Source: Casuarius casuarius
Lineage: Eukaryota > Chordata > Aves > Casuariiformes > Casuariidae
Assembly: GCA_003342895.1 (NCBI GenBank)
Contig: PTFA01000086.1
Span: 1,927,199-1,991,198, forward strand
Direction of reading: 5' to 3'
DNA: 64,000 nt
The position numbers and the translations under genes are program-made. The notes below the pieces were generated by a model. That model searched no databases and was not told where the DNA came from. It worked only from the letters and a program-made list of their open reading frames with translations. Below, one piece after another: positions 12,911 through 25,400 of this stretch (its first letter is position 1; every line of letters begins with the position of its first letter).

Positions 12911-14705
12911 GTCAAAATGCACTGGGCGCCTAAGCGATTAAAGGAACACAGTAGTAGCAAATGTGGTTTCCCATTTAGCCATTTTAATTGCATGAGTGTG
13001 AACTGCTTTATTTAAGAAAACATAAGCCCAAAACTTTTGTCTCTCTTTGCCTTTCTGCAGTGTTCTCTCTTTAGAAGATTACTACCTTCTAAGTCCAAGT
13101 TTCAAATTGTGTTTTCCTTCCTTCATTATCCGAGGTTCCCCTAAATACCCATCTAAATTTCTTTAAATGATAGGAGCTACCAATCAGAATCACAAAAAAA
13201 AATATAAATTGAAATTGCAATGAGTCTTACCAGTGTATCACTAGCACTTTGGTTCATTTGATATGAACTTTGTTTTTTTAAAGTACCACATGGTAAGGCT
13301 TTGAAACTTCAGTTTGTAAAAAAAAACTGTAACAGCCTTTACAGCCTTTGAAGTCACTACTGATATAACTCTGAACAGATCCATTCAAGTTCAACTAACA
13401 TCAGACAAATGTTTAGTGTATCAGAGGAAGCCACAAAAGCAAGGATTTCATCAATATTTCACAACAGCCTCAGGGAAACTGTAGATTGCAATGCTGTAGG
13501 GCAGCTAATGGAATTACACACAAGGGTTTTGTACATTTAAAATAAGCAGCTACTAAAAAAATTACCCTTCAGTTTGATAGAAACTGTATAAAACTGCAGA
13601 TGGGAAACAATTAAATAGCTACCAACATTTATCCATGTCAGCCTGATAGGTCATTTAATAACAGGTATTTCTTTCTTTCCTTCTTTCTTTCTTTCTTTCT
13701 CTCTTTTTTTCCTGGTAGGGCAATAATAAAGATTAACATTTATGAAAAGTAGCATAAAATATAGTACAGCCAAATGAATAATTAAAGATGCTTCTGAAGA
13801 ATTTGTTTGCTATTGTATGGCCGTGAAGACTGCTCTCCAGTAATGAAATACATTTATATTAAATACAATTATAAATAGAAAGAAGCTCAGGATTATGTTT
13901 ATGGACACTTGCTTTTTATCCTAAAAAATAAGAGAGAATGTTGAATCATTTCTATTGATGCCATGGCTTATCTCTTGGACAGCATTTCTTTACAACATAT
14001 TCCTGTTGAAATTAGTTGGGCCCTGGCTTTGCATATAAACAGGGGTAAACTCGAGGATGGACAAATTAGATGTAATAAACTTATGTAAGATCAGCACTTC
14101 TCCTGAAAGACTCTTGATCAGAGTGAAGAATTCTGCATATGAAAGCACAATATTTATTCTAAAAATAGTTCCATATAATCATATTCCTTTTCATTACTAT
14201 ATTCAACATGTAAAAATCTTTAAGTACTGACCCTTCACACAGTTGGTTTTGAGTGGTTAGGTATCATCTGCTACTGTGGGAAATTATTATTTCTGTTAAT
14301 AAATAATGATTGTTCAGTGCACTGAACGACATTATGTGAGAGGCAAATTATTTGATTATTAAGTTATTATTTTTAAAAGCTGTTTATTTCTTGGCCTCTC
14401 CAATTCAAAACAGACCAGCTTGGCTAGGTGTGATGGACAACTCAGTTTAATGCAGAAGAATTTAGGCTGCAATTCAAGAAAGCTCTTAAACATGTGTTAA
14501 GTTTGTCCCAACAGGGTAGGAGTTGATAGGCTTCCTGCCATAAAGAGAGGTTATGGAACAATGTTGCTTCATTAACATAATTAATTAATAGTTGTTATTA
14601 ATATGTAAACAATTGTAGCCTGATTTCAGTAATATAACTAGATATTAAATGAGCCAGCCTTGCTAGAAAATCTGACAAGAGAAAGGGGCTAAGAGATAGG
14701 CTCAA
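12911..14705. other. Intronic sequence, one microsatellite, no gene seen
   Basis: AT-rich intron. Apart from the TTTC tract near 13.7 kb I see no repeat or coding structure. 14281-14420 is dense in ATTA motifs and might be regulatory, but the sequence alone does not support a call. Confidence 0.45.
13668..13711. repeat. (TTTC)n microsatellite
   Basis: Imperfect TTTC tandem repeat ending in CTCTTTTTTT. Confidence 0.9.
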
Positions 14706-14709
14706 ATGT

Positions 14710-14770
14710 TACAACTCCAGAATCCACCACTGATTTCTGAGGTGGCCTTTGGCAAGTCACTGAGGGTCAG
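14710..14770 (-). repeat. MIR-type CORE-SINE fragment, antisense
   Basis: CCACCACTGATTTCTGAGGT followed by GGCCTTTGGCAAGTCACTGA matches the MIR 3' half in reverse ('...ctgtgtgaccttgggcaagtcactta...'). Confidence 0.6.
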
Positions 14771-16825
14771 TTCAAAGCTCAGATGTTTTTACTGATAATG
14801 AACAGCCCTTTTCATTTCAAAAGCCTAGCTTCCCTACCTGTTGAACTGCAAAATGCTACTTACTGTATGTGTTTTGCAAGAGCACACTGGGAAATCCACA
14901 ATGCTTGTACAGTGAGCTGAAAATCTGAAGAGCTACTGAGTACTAAGCTTTATGATTCGATGGTAGATAGAGGCGAAGTTAACAGTTTCTTACATGTATT
15001 TATTAGCGCATAGAATTCTTGCACAGCTGAGGATGCTGAATAAAATGTAATCTCCTTACAATAACTTGTTGACTAGAACCTAATATTACAGCCTATTTTG
15101 AAAAATATTAATATGGCTTTAAAAGTACACTATTATTATAACATTTGTCTAAAGAGCAGTGGGCCCTTTGATTTTCCCTTTGGATACACAGCTATACTGC
15201 AGCTCCAGTGAAATCTGCTTTAAGCCACACTTGCCAGTAATATTCATAAATCTGTGCTGGTTACTCATAGCTGGCTAAACCATGCTTGCAACATCATTTG
15301 TCTCTTAACATCTCTTTAGATAAGGCACATAAGTAGAAAGGCAGGTATAACGAAATATAGCTTCCTTGCCTTTTTGTTTTGTTTTGGTGTTGCATTCCAG
15401 GCAATAAAAAACTGTGAATGATTTTCAAGTGTGGATTTTTACTTGCTGGGATTTCAGGGTAAAGGGGATACTAGTGAAGAATACACAGATCATTTTATTG
15501 TTATCGTTTTATTTCCCTCTTTATTTTCCTTTTAGGAACACACTGTTGCAAATGCTGGTCCAAATGAATAGTCTGTTTCTTTTGTGACAAATATTATGGC
15601 CAACAAACACTGACTTTTGACCATTAGACATCCCTGCACTTATAGCCGTATAACCATCAAAGCACTAAGCCAGCATGAAGGTCATTACCCCAGCCAGCAT
15701 CTTACTTTGACTAACTTCTCAGATATGTAAGCAATAAGCAGTTGCAAGAGATTGATATGATACTTTGTGAGTAATTTGGATGAACTATAACACTAACCCA
15801 GTAAAGTATTATAATTTTAAATGCGTCCAGAAAATAATTGAAATTCTGGTTTAGCTTCATCATAATGCACAGTGCTGGGTATATTTAACAGCTGACTAGT
15901 TTAGCATGAATATTGCTTTACAAATGAGGTCATATTGTTTTTAAGAAACAATATTGCTATCAAACATGTTTAGGAGGAAAAGCAAGAGATTATGAGTACA
16001 CTTTTAACCTTTCTGTCTCTTTCTATATCTGTTTACTATGGTGATTTAGGTACTCAGTGTTGTTTGAAGGCAAACATAGAAGGTTCTGGCATTTAAAAAA
16101 GATCCAATAATGAGCAACTGGCAGTCAGATTCTTTCTTATTATTACTCTGTCACAAAATCTCTGTTCTACATCACTCCATCTTTGCAACACCAGTCAGAG
16201 ATGAGAAAGGTCAAAACATCTCCTTCAGACATGCCGTCTACTCATGCACAGTGCCATTTCCAGTCACACACAGCAGCCAGAATTCAGCCCGTGTTGGGGA
16301 AAAGAGCGGAGTCCGTAGGTAACAAGGTTCATCAGAGGGATAGCTTTCCTCCTTCTGGCATTGACACAACCAGGTTAAACAGGGAACACCTACTCATTTT
16401 AGTCCACGTTTCTTTTTTATCCCTTACCCTTGTGTCAGAAGGAGGGATACCTAAACAAGTTTCCAAAAGAATATTTACAAGTCACAGTATGTATGCATCC
16501 ACATACATAATGTTGAGACAGCTCCGTCAGAGGAAAGTGGCACACAGAGAGCCTGATCCTGCTTTTCATGTCTCACTGCAGTCAACAGGGAGACGGAGGC
16601 AGCAACCGCAATAAGCACCAAACTGTGTCCCACTGAAATCCATTTTAATGCTGCAGTTACCTTTTTTAAGGTTCAGCCTGAGACTGTCTCTCCTTCTCTG
16701 GGAGAGGCATGATCACAGCCATGCTGGTGCTGACTGTGGTAGCACGAACTTGCAACCATTTTCATCTGAAGTTCTGGGCGATTCGGGCCATATTACTCCC
16801 TTAATAGACTGGGTCAATATACTGC

Positions 16826-16844
16826 ATTATTATTATTATTATTA
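16826..16844. repeat. (ATT)n microsatellite
   Basis: About six tandem ATT units. Confidence 0.85.
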
Positions 16845-19800
16845 ATGTGTTAATGTGCTAGCCACGACACTAATACTAAAATCTTTTACAAACACAGAAT
16901 GAAAATTCTTCCTTCCCCCAAAAGCTTCCAGTTTTGATACCCTTCAGTGCTGTCCTTTCTCTTTCCACTCACTTTGGGATGCTCCCCTACAGTCTCCTTG
17001 CAGACACGAAAGCCTGTTAATAGTGAAAATGCTAATAATCGGCAGTAGTAAGCTTTACTGTTGCTTCCACCCTGCAAGAAACTTGGGCAAAACAAATCAA
17101 TCCATGCCAGAAGGAAAAGCTTCCAACTGGTATGGAAAATTAAAGTATTTTCCAAGTATTAAGAGAATTAAATTAATAGAATTTTAAATGTCAAAAATGA
17201 AAAATTATTGAAATACAAATATTAAGCTATGTTCTTTTAAATGATGTCTCAAATGCTCCAAGGGAGGACTCAGATCCAGGGCCAGTACATAGATCATTTA
17301 CAGATCATCATCGCAATCTCAGTGTTGCATTCCTGCCCCGTCCTGAGTGATAACTGAAATTTATCATGTGGGACAATGTGTAACAAAAAAAAAAACAGCA
17401 ACAACAAGAGGCTGCAGCTGCACAGGATCAGTTTTTCCTGAATCTCAGCAAGAAATAACAAGTATGAGTTATGGTAAAAAAAATCCAATAATCAGAAAGG
17501 TCGTTTAATGACAGAAACAACTTCTTCAGCACAGGTATCACGGTGTAATGACTGCTGAGATGGGGGACCTCACTGGGTACAAAAAAGCTATATATTATAT
17601 CCATCATAACTGGGTTTAAGGCCTGCAGGAATCCACAAAGCAGTCTGGTAGATCAAAAATCCAGATTCTAAAATCCCCAAAGAGCTGAAAGAGTGGATTA
17701 ACTGTCTCTACTATCCAACCCTATAACAGAATAAAAAAAACTTTATATACTTCTCTGCATTCTTTTCTTTTTTTCTGGAGTCTCACTCAGACTTGGAAAG
17801 AGAAGCAACAGAGGGCATCTGACCTCTACCAAATTACTCATAGTACTGAGTTTCTGAAAAATGAATCTAGCTATTGCTGCAGCAGGCAAGCCAAAATACA
17901 GAATTTTTTAAAGTATTAAAAGATATGTGTCGCTGTTTCTAGTGATCACAAGCATAAGTGCAGACAAGAGATTGCAAAAAAAAAGGTCCAGAGAATTTTC
18001 AGTCATGGTTAAATACGCACAAAGAGCAAAACTTCTCCATTTTTTTGATTTAATTCCCATCTCTTCCATTTCTTTGCCTTCCAGGCACCAACATGCAATG
18101 GCGATGCCACATTTCAAGCTTTACACTTCTGGAGAGGAGCAAATGTACCTGGGATGTTTATTAAGGCATCATTATATGTCTGTGTGGCATCATTTATTTT
18201 CTGTGGAAGAGACCATGCCAGGTCAAGATCAACAGTTTGAACAGACAATTCATCAGGTGGGAGCAGGTGGCAAGGGCGGTATAAGAAATCACTTGAAAAG
18301 GAGTACAAAACTGAAATGGATGGAAGTGTAAAAGTAATAAGAAAGTGATCAGTGAAACTACGAACAACAGAAGATAAATCAAATGAAACAAGTGCAGAGC
18401 AGAAATCAAACCAAGAGGGTTTCCGTAAATGTGAACAGGGCTTCAACCTTCAGCCAACAAGTATAGTGTTTTGCCCCCAAATCCTTCTCAGGATAAACTG
18501 AACAGGGTTATTTTCTGGGGATTCAGAAAGAATCTGTAAGAAAAAAACAGTCTAACTTCATAAAGTCCTGGTGGAAATGGATGCAGAGAGCATTCAGAAA
18601 ATGAAGTATTACGACAGCTTTTGCACATTACATTTACATGCGCTTTCAAACTGTGTTTATGTTGTGACAGTATGTTGCAGGGTCTGTGTTTATGTTTAGT
18701 GTGAGACCCCCTGAAGCAGTGACTGAAATCATACAGAAATAAAGAACGGTACACGCGCAATTCCAAAGACAGTAGAAATGGAGAAACGTTGAACAATGGA
18801 GCTCTAACTTTTTAATAAAAGGAGCAACTCCTGTCACCCATTAACTTGACTACTTCTTGAACAGAAGCACACAAAACAATTTTTGTCCAAGATTGAACTT
18901 CACACCAGTAAAATCTGTTTGCTATCAATAATCAAATTATTCATGACAAAAAGTCCTGTGTACCTTATCTAACACAGATTTTGGACTAAGTGCCGATAAT
19001 GTGAAATTAAAACTTCTAAAAATCTTTCTGATATCAGTGGGAGTTATATAAATATAAATCTGCCCAGCTTTTTCATACACAATGAGATACTGGGTATGGA
19101 CACTATGTCCTAGTTGATTTGCGAAACAGAGAAAGTCCTTTGAGATTTTATGGGTAAAGTTGATTTGGAGCTATAAAATTGAAACACTTATTACAGACCA
19201 GAGGCCAACAGCACTTCATTACAGACTGTCTAAACACTTTCCGTTTATGCACTAGATTCAAATACAAACAATAACTCCCTTTTAAAGCATTTCTGGCTGT
19301 TTTTCTGTCTCTCTACCAGAAGTAACATCTAAAAAAATACATATTTTGAATATGTTTATCAAGCTATGCTAAAATTCAAATGAAGGCAAAGCACATCCTA
19401 GAGCAAGCTAGTACCTGCACAATGTTTGTCTTGAACAACTACCAATTTGCCATGTCTACATGGGGTAATTACTGTATAAATCTACCAAAGCACAGCTGGA
19501 ATTTGACTAGTCTGTGTGGAAAGATGCGGGGTGAATCTTTCGGTATGTGCCGTACTGCTTGTTCATTGCTGCTTCTGCGCAGTTAGTTCCCTTATACTGG
19601 TGGGAATCTTTCACACAAACAAAGAGAGGAAAACATTTTTAAAACAGGAAGATTCAGAAAGACTGAAACTGCTTTTAACTTATTATTTTAGAATTCACTA
19701 CCTTTTCATATGCTGCCCCTTAGAAACAAGAGTCTTAAAACATTCTCTGGGAGAAGAACCAGCCAAACCAGCCATCTTTGCTGTTCTCTCAAAGAAATTT

Positions 19801-20460
19801 AGCTTAAACAAGCTAGATCTCTTGGCAACTCACTTACTGTACTACTTGCTATTGTCTCTGCTCCACGAGCATAGCCCAGAGGCACCATTAATGTTCCCAG
19901 ACAACTCAGCAGCGCCTGACATCAGCAGGCCTCCTCAAAGGGCTTTGCTCAAACAGAAAAGTCTTCCAACAATCTACACTGAAAAACACCAGCTAGCCTG
20001 TACTGGAGCTATCAATAGCCACGAGCTAACAGACATCACCCGCCACTTTCTAGTAGAGCTGTGACACTGGAGTAGCAGCAAACTGAAATGATGCAGAAAG
20101 GCAGGCTGGACTTCTCCTGGAAGTGGTCACCTCCATTGGAACGAGCTGTCGGGATCTATTGAGCTTCTACAGTTGATGAGATAAGGCTGACTCTAACCTG
20201 GAGTGTACTTTGCCCATACTTTGGTTTCACTGCTAATAATTTTTCAGGTGTCAATTGCATAGGAACTTTTCCGTGTGCAATAGGAAAAATAATATGCTAA
20301 ATTTAGAAATTTAGAAATACATGCTAAATTTCTTACTGCTGAAATTCTTTTGAAGCAAATAGAATTAGGCAGAAGAAAAATTGGCTCTGTGTTTTATTTT
20401 TTCTGGCTCTCTATAAAGAAAGTCTCCTAGTTGCTAGTGTTGTTTCTTTTTGTCCAGTGG

Positions 20461-20526
20461 ATATATATATATACGTGTGTGTGTGAATATATAAAAATAT
20501 ATATGTATGTATGTGTGTATATATTC
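20461..20526. repeat. AT/GT-rich compound microsatellite
   Basis: (AT)n, (GT)n and (TATG)n segments in succession, interrupted. Confidence 0.85.
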
Positions 20527-21990
20527 AGTTTTGCTGCCAGTAGCAGTGGAAATAGGAAGTGCCTACATCCTAAACTCTCTAACAACATGTTAAAAATAGT
20601 GGCAAATTTTTTAATTCATGTAGCTATTATGCCAAAGCCTTCATATTTCTGGCAAGCAGCACATTCAGACTCTGTATGCCCCCAGCATTTCCTCAGAAGA
20701 CATCTGATTCCTTTTGTTTTACTTGATAACTTTGGATACTTGTTAGTGGAGCCTCTGAACCAAACTTCTGAGGCCAGTTACTCACTATGGAAAAGCAATC
20801 TAATTCCAGCAAAGAATGCTTTAGTACTTACTCCGTTTCACAGAAAGCAAACTGTCACCCCTTACTTTGAAAATTAAAATGTATTTCCACTTTTCCTCCT
20901 TTGTTATCGTTAATCTAAAAAGAAGGATCAGATGATTTCCCATATTAGTTCCCAATCTGTTTGTCCCTGCATGATTGAGAGGCAACGTCTCATATGAAAT
21001 TCATCCTCCTGCTTAGTACTTTCCCACCAAAATTTAGGTTCCCCAACCAGTATTTCTTGCCAAAAAGTGGTTTCGCTGCTACCTGTTCTCTCTTCCTCTA
21101 TGAGCAACCACACTTTTAGCTTCTGTTCCTTGACATCAGTAAAAATGCTTGTGTTAGAGGAAGCAGAATTAAAGGTCAAAAATTCAAGTGTTTTTCTGTT
21201 CCACCCTGTATAAATCTAATGCTGTCAAAGAGAAGCAATCATGCCTGCAAATGCACTTTACAGGGCTGAGAAGATCTGTTTCTCAACTTAAACTATGTAA
21301 CATTTAAATATCAAAAACTTTGTTTTCTAATGAGGGAAGTATTGAGGGGGGAGAAATGAATTATATGCTTGATGTATACTGAAGGCTGGGAAAATTAAGG
21401 CCATTTCCCCTGGTGAGAATGCAGTGATTTCAGTTTGTGAGAGTAAATTAAGCCTTTGGGAGAATTTGTCTTCCATTAAATTGAACAGCTAAACAGGCAC
21501 AGAAGATTTTAATGTCACCACCAACAAACCCCAAAGGTTACAAAAAGAAAAAGAAACATGGTTTTCTTGTTTGGAAGTTCTGTCTCTACCTAGGAAAAAT
21601 GCAAACTGTAAATGTATGTTGAGAAACAAAGACTCTTAAAGATCATAATTCCATTCCTATACCATATGCTATTAATGTCTGTCAACACTGTTTAGCCAGC
21701 AACTGCTGACAGAACCATATTTGCTATCTAAATACATCATAAATAAATCAGTAATGAACTGCTTTAGTAAACCTTCTGCACTGATTGGAAATACAGATCG
21801 AGTAAACAAACTCTGGGGATAGCATTTTGCAGCTAGAAGTATATACAACTGTTTAATGTCAATGACAAAGTCACTCACACCTCTCTTTCTGGCAAGACAT
21901 GAGGCGGGTGAAAGAAAATCAGAAGAATGGCAAAAGTGTTTAATCAATTGTAGCAAATGTACCTGTCAGCATTCATCGTATTATTTTTCC

Positions 21991-22014
21991 TTTTTTTTTT
22001 TTTTTTTTTTTTTT
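21991..22014. repeat. Poly-T tract, 24 bases
   Basis: An uninterrupted run of 24 T. Read on the minus strand it is a poly-A tract, but no retrocopy or target-site duplication is recognised next to it. Confidence 0.9.
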
Positions 22015-24120
22015 GGTTTAACATTCAGCTTTTACTTTATGCAAATCTCAGAAAAGGGACTTTCAGCAGGTAGAGTTATAAAATACGCTTGTAACAAAAT
22101 CGAAACACTGGGCTCAATCATGGCCTCAATACTAGGAAGATGGTCATCAAAACCTTGCTGAGGTTCATGAGCTTTTCAAGCAAATAGTAAGACCTGTAAT
22201 GAGTAAACACAGGCTGCATTGACTTCTGGAAAACAAGACACCAGATTTTGTATTAAACAGGAGTATTTTAGAGGCAAAGAGGCCCACTCAGTAGGAAAAA
22301 GCAGGAACTAAGACTGTGTCCCAAAACGGATTCCCAACTCTGCTACAGGCTAACTAATGGCTCTGCACTGCAATTTTTCTGCATCGTTTTGAAGGTAAAG
22401 TGGGAGGACAGTTGTGCCAGAATTTCACTTTGAGATTTAGAATACTTTGAAGTCTAAGACTTGAAGTATCTCACAAGATGTGCTAGATAAAAAGTGGTAG
22501 AAAACATTTCATTATTTGCCAAAACAAACCTACCACACGTTGCCTGGACCAGCAGCAATTCTGTTTGGTGAAGGGCAGCTGGAAGTAGAATTCCTCTTGC
22601 GAGGTGGGATATTGAGAGACAAATTAGTAGTAATGTTGGCTGCTAGACTTAAAAAAAATCTACTAGCACCATAAATTTGTAATTAAATATGTAGTTCTTG
22701 TCTTCACAACTCTTGTTTGACACAGGTTTTTAGAAAGTTACTTTCTGACAGCTTACTGGTAATTAGACACCACAGCTTTATATCAGAAGAACAGTCTTAA
22801 TTAAGACTGTGGAGAGATGCTAAAACTGTAATTTCATCTACAGTATATTTTAGCAGCAGAGATTCTCCGAGGTCCCTGTGGGATGAGACTTTAGGCCAGA
22901 ATAAAACAAGTGCTAATTTATCATGATACTTGCAATGGACAATATTTTAAAAAATAGAATTTATCTTCTAGATGGATGATTAAAAGTTTCTCTTAAATCC
23001 ATCGGGTGATTAAACTTTTTATCCTTTGTTCCCCCCAAGTTGCCGCCTGCTCACAACCCGGACAGTGTATGAGATGCAGAGACAGACCTGCTGCGTACAA
23101 GCTCTGGTTATTGACAAGGCTCACAGAGAAGTGGCAGGTGTTACTCTTTCTCGCCAGAATTAGTTGCGTGTACAGAGGGCTAAAGCGGAGAGCAGGGAAG
23201 GCTGCCTGGCTGTGACGCCCAGCCAGCGGGTCTCGCTCTGCCCTCGGCACGGTAAAACAGAACACGCCGCCCCGAACGCTCGCGTTAATCTGCCGCTCTC
23301 TATTTCTCATTCACCTGGAGTTAGGTGACCGGGAGCTAAACACTGCGATGGAGACGGAAGGGAGCCCGCGTTGAAAGGAGTGCGGGTCTGTACGGGAGGA
23401 GGGTAGGCTCTTATCTTCCAATAAATCAAGATATAAATTTATATTATGAGCACCTTAAGAAGACTGAGGTTCATGCAAAGGAATACAGTGTAAGACAAGG
23501 TTCCCTCTGGTGTCATTTGTTTCTGTGACAAGCTGCAGAGATTGCTGGAACAGAAGAAGTCCCAAGCTCCTAAATACCATCTCAAGTAGAGTTCGTGTAA
23601 AAAAGAAGAGTAGCAGTACCGTCTGGATGATAAACATTCATATTTTACAACCTTTCAGTTTATTTACTGATATATCTTTTTCTAAGTATATTTGTTGTTT
23701 GTATCAGCTTGCCTAGGCAAAACAGAGCCATACATAATTCAGGGATAAAATTGCCATCAAGTTACTGCAGAATCTAAACAAATAGACCCCAAACATATAT
23801 TTTTCATTAATAGCCCTCCATTACCAATTTCCGACACTTTGAACGAAAAATAAATAAATAAAATAACAAGACACAAAAGAAAGACACCTCATTATTTAAT
23901 GCCAGTCTCCCTGGCTTTGTGTCTGGAGCAGGTAGAGGCATTGTCTTAAAAGTTAGTGCTTAATGCGACCTGGGAACGCTGGCCCGGGCTGGCGGGGAGC
24001 ATGCAGCGAGGCAATGAGCCAGTTGGCCAAAGCTGTCACCAGCCCTCCCGCCTGCGAGACAAGGCTAAGTGTGGAAGCTCCCATGCCACTTACACATTTC
24101 ATTTTTCGCTGTCTTCCTGT
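22015..24120. other. Intronic sequence, small CpG-enriched patch at 23216-23400
   Basis: Mostly AT-rich. 23216-23400 has clustered CpG (CACGCCGCCCCGAACGCTCG and neighbours) but no splice or coding pattern that I can support. Confidence 0.4.
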
Positions 24121-24193
24121 CCAAAAAAAGGAAGAAAGGGAAAAAAATAAAAAGAAAGGGAGGGGAGGAGAAGAGAAAAGAGAAGAAAAAGAA
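24121..24193. repeat. Purine-rich (A/G) tract
   Basis: About 70 bases almost entirely A and G on the plus strand, a homopurine stretch immediately upstream of the 24.2-24.8 kb candidate regulatory block. Confidence 0.85.
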
Positions 24194-24219
24194 CTGTTAA
24201 TTTACAAAGCCTAAAATAG

Positions 24220-24820
24220 CAGCTGCTAATGGGCTTTTGCACTCCTCCTTTAGTCACTGCAAGGTCACAATCAGAGCTAGCTGGCGACTGATGCTAACGT
24301 GAAACACAGCTCTTCGCGTCTGCAATGGGCATTAACAAATCTGAAAGAGCTGGGACAAGAAAACAAAAAAAGTGACGTATTTTATGGAGCCCTGAAGTCC
24401 TCCAGGTTCTCAGAAGGAACTTGGAGGGTGGAGCGATACCCTGTTTTTTTTATTGTCCCTCGTAATAATTATTGCATTACAAGGAACAATTAATTGTATA
24501 GATTAGTCTAACTTCATCAATTTTATGGGCCATTTTATGGCTATTTTGCACAAAGCTGCTAAGCACAGCCCTCCTATTCCATCCCTGTGTTTAAAGGGTT
24601 AAATGAGATGAGTGACAGCCTTTCTGCATGATTTACAACTTCGAGCCCTGTAGTGAAACCAGCGCTTGATGGATGATCCTGAAAGACGGAGACTAACCAT
24701 AAATCATGTCTTTGAATCATTGACAAAGATAAAGGAGAGAAAGAAAAAGCACTGGCATTGACATTCATTCTCCCAATAATGTACATTGACTAGTTACAAT
24801 ACAGAACCTTAATTAAAAAA
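24220..24820. promoter_or_regulatory. Candidate intronic enhancer with TALE/HOX-type sites
   Basis: The block contains a PBX-PREP/MEIS decamer TGAGTGACAG (24609-24618) and HOX-PBX type sites TGATTTAC (24629-24636) and ATAAATCA (24699-24706, TGATTTAT on the other strand). A perfect palindrome ACAATTAATTGT (24486-24497) combines homeodomain cores with SOX-like half sites. Repeated TTGACA and ATTA cores and a lack of repeats add to the picture. TSHZ2 intron context makes regulation of TSHZ2 the likely role. Conservation was not tested. Confidence 0.45.
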
Positions 24821-25164
24821 GCGAACTCAAAGTAGTCACCTCAGTGTAGGGACTGCACCGCTCTGGAAGGCTCACGAAAATTACAAATAAAAGTTCAAGC
24901 CACAGCCATGATAGGTTACCTCCCTGGGAAAAGCACTCAGATGTGCCCTTGCCATAGCCCTGCACTGGAAAAGTAAAGCAGATAAACCCTGGTTTTAACC
25001 TCCTCGTTATTTAGAGCCCAGCTTTCTTTCATTGTGCCTGTGCCTAATTTCACCTTATTATCGTTAGAGCTGGAGGCCCAGGCAAGATGAGAGCCCTGCT
25101 GTTTTAGACACTGGATATATTATGCAGAGGTGCCAATCTTCATAGGCAAGACAAAGAACACACT

Positions 25165-25400
25165 ATCGTCTCTGCCTTACAGGAGAACCGAGGCATGGAG
25201 AAATCCAGGGACTTGTTCAGGGGCTGTGTGGGCTTGATGAGCTTATGAAAGGGGGGTTATGTTTGTATGTTCATGATATGCCTGGGATAGAAAGGTGCTG
25301 GAACTGATAAGGAAGTTCCCTCTATTCAGTGTTTCTAAATTTATGGAAGAGGTAGGAAGCAAACTCCAGTTGCCTAAGTCCCAGGCCAGGAAGAGGAAAT
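25165..25400 (+). repeat. MIR-type CORE-SINE fragment
   Basis: TTACAGGAGAACCGAGGCAT followed by GGAGAAATCCAGGGACTTGT matches the MIR core 'ttacagatgaggaaactgaggcacagagaggttaagtgacttg'. A possible distal part (AAACTCCAGTTGCCTAAGTC, near 25361) lies ~100 bases on and may belong to the same or a second copy. Confidence 0.5.

Larger units (their letters stand above)
14771..21985. other. Intronic sequence, simple repeats and chance frames
   Basis: AT-rich intron without a supported gene. It includes plus-strand frames of 134 (17927-18331), 182 (19516-20064) and 148 codons (20431-20877), none with a recognisable domain. 16555-16660 (GATCCTGC..., CACTGCAGTCAACAGGG) may be another decayed amniote repeat. 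Confidence 0.5.

Noticed and set aside
17927..18446. Overlapping 134-codon plus and 110-codon minus frames
   Set aside because: Overlapping opposite frames with no recognisable protein features. Not supported as a gene.
21991..22014. Poly-T tract as the tail of a processed pseudogene
   Set aside because: No gene-like sequence or target-site duplication adjoins it on either side.
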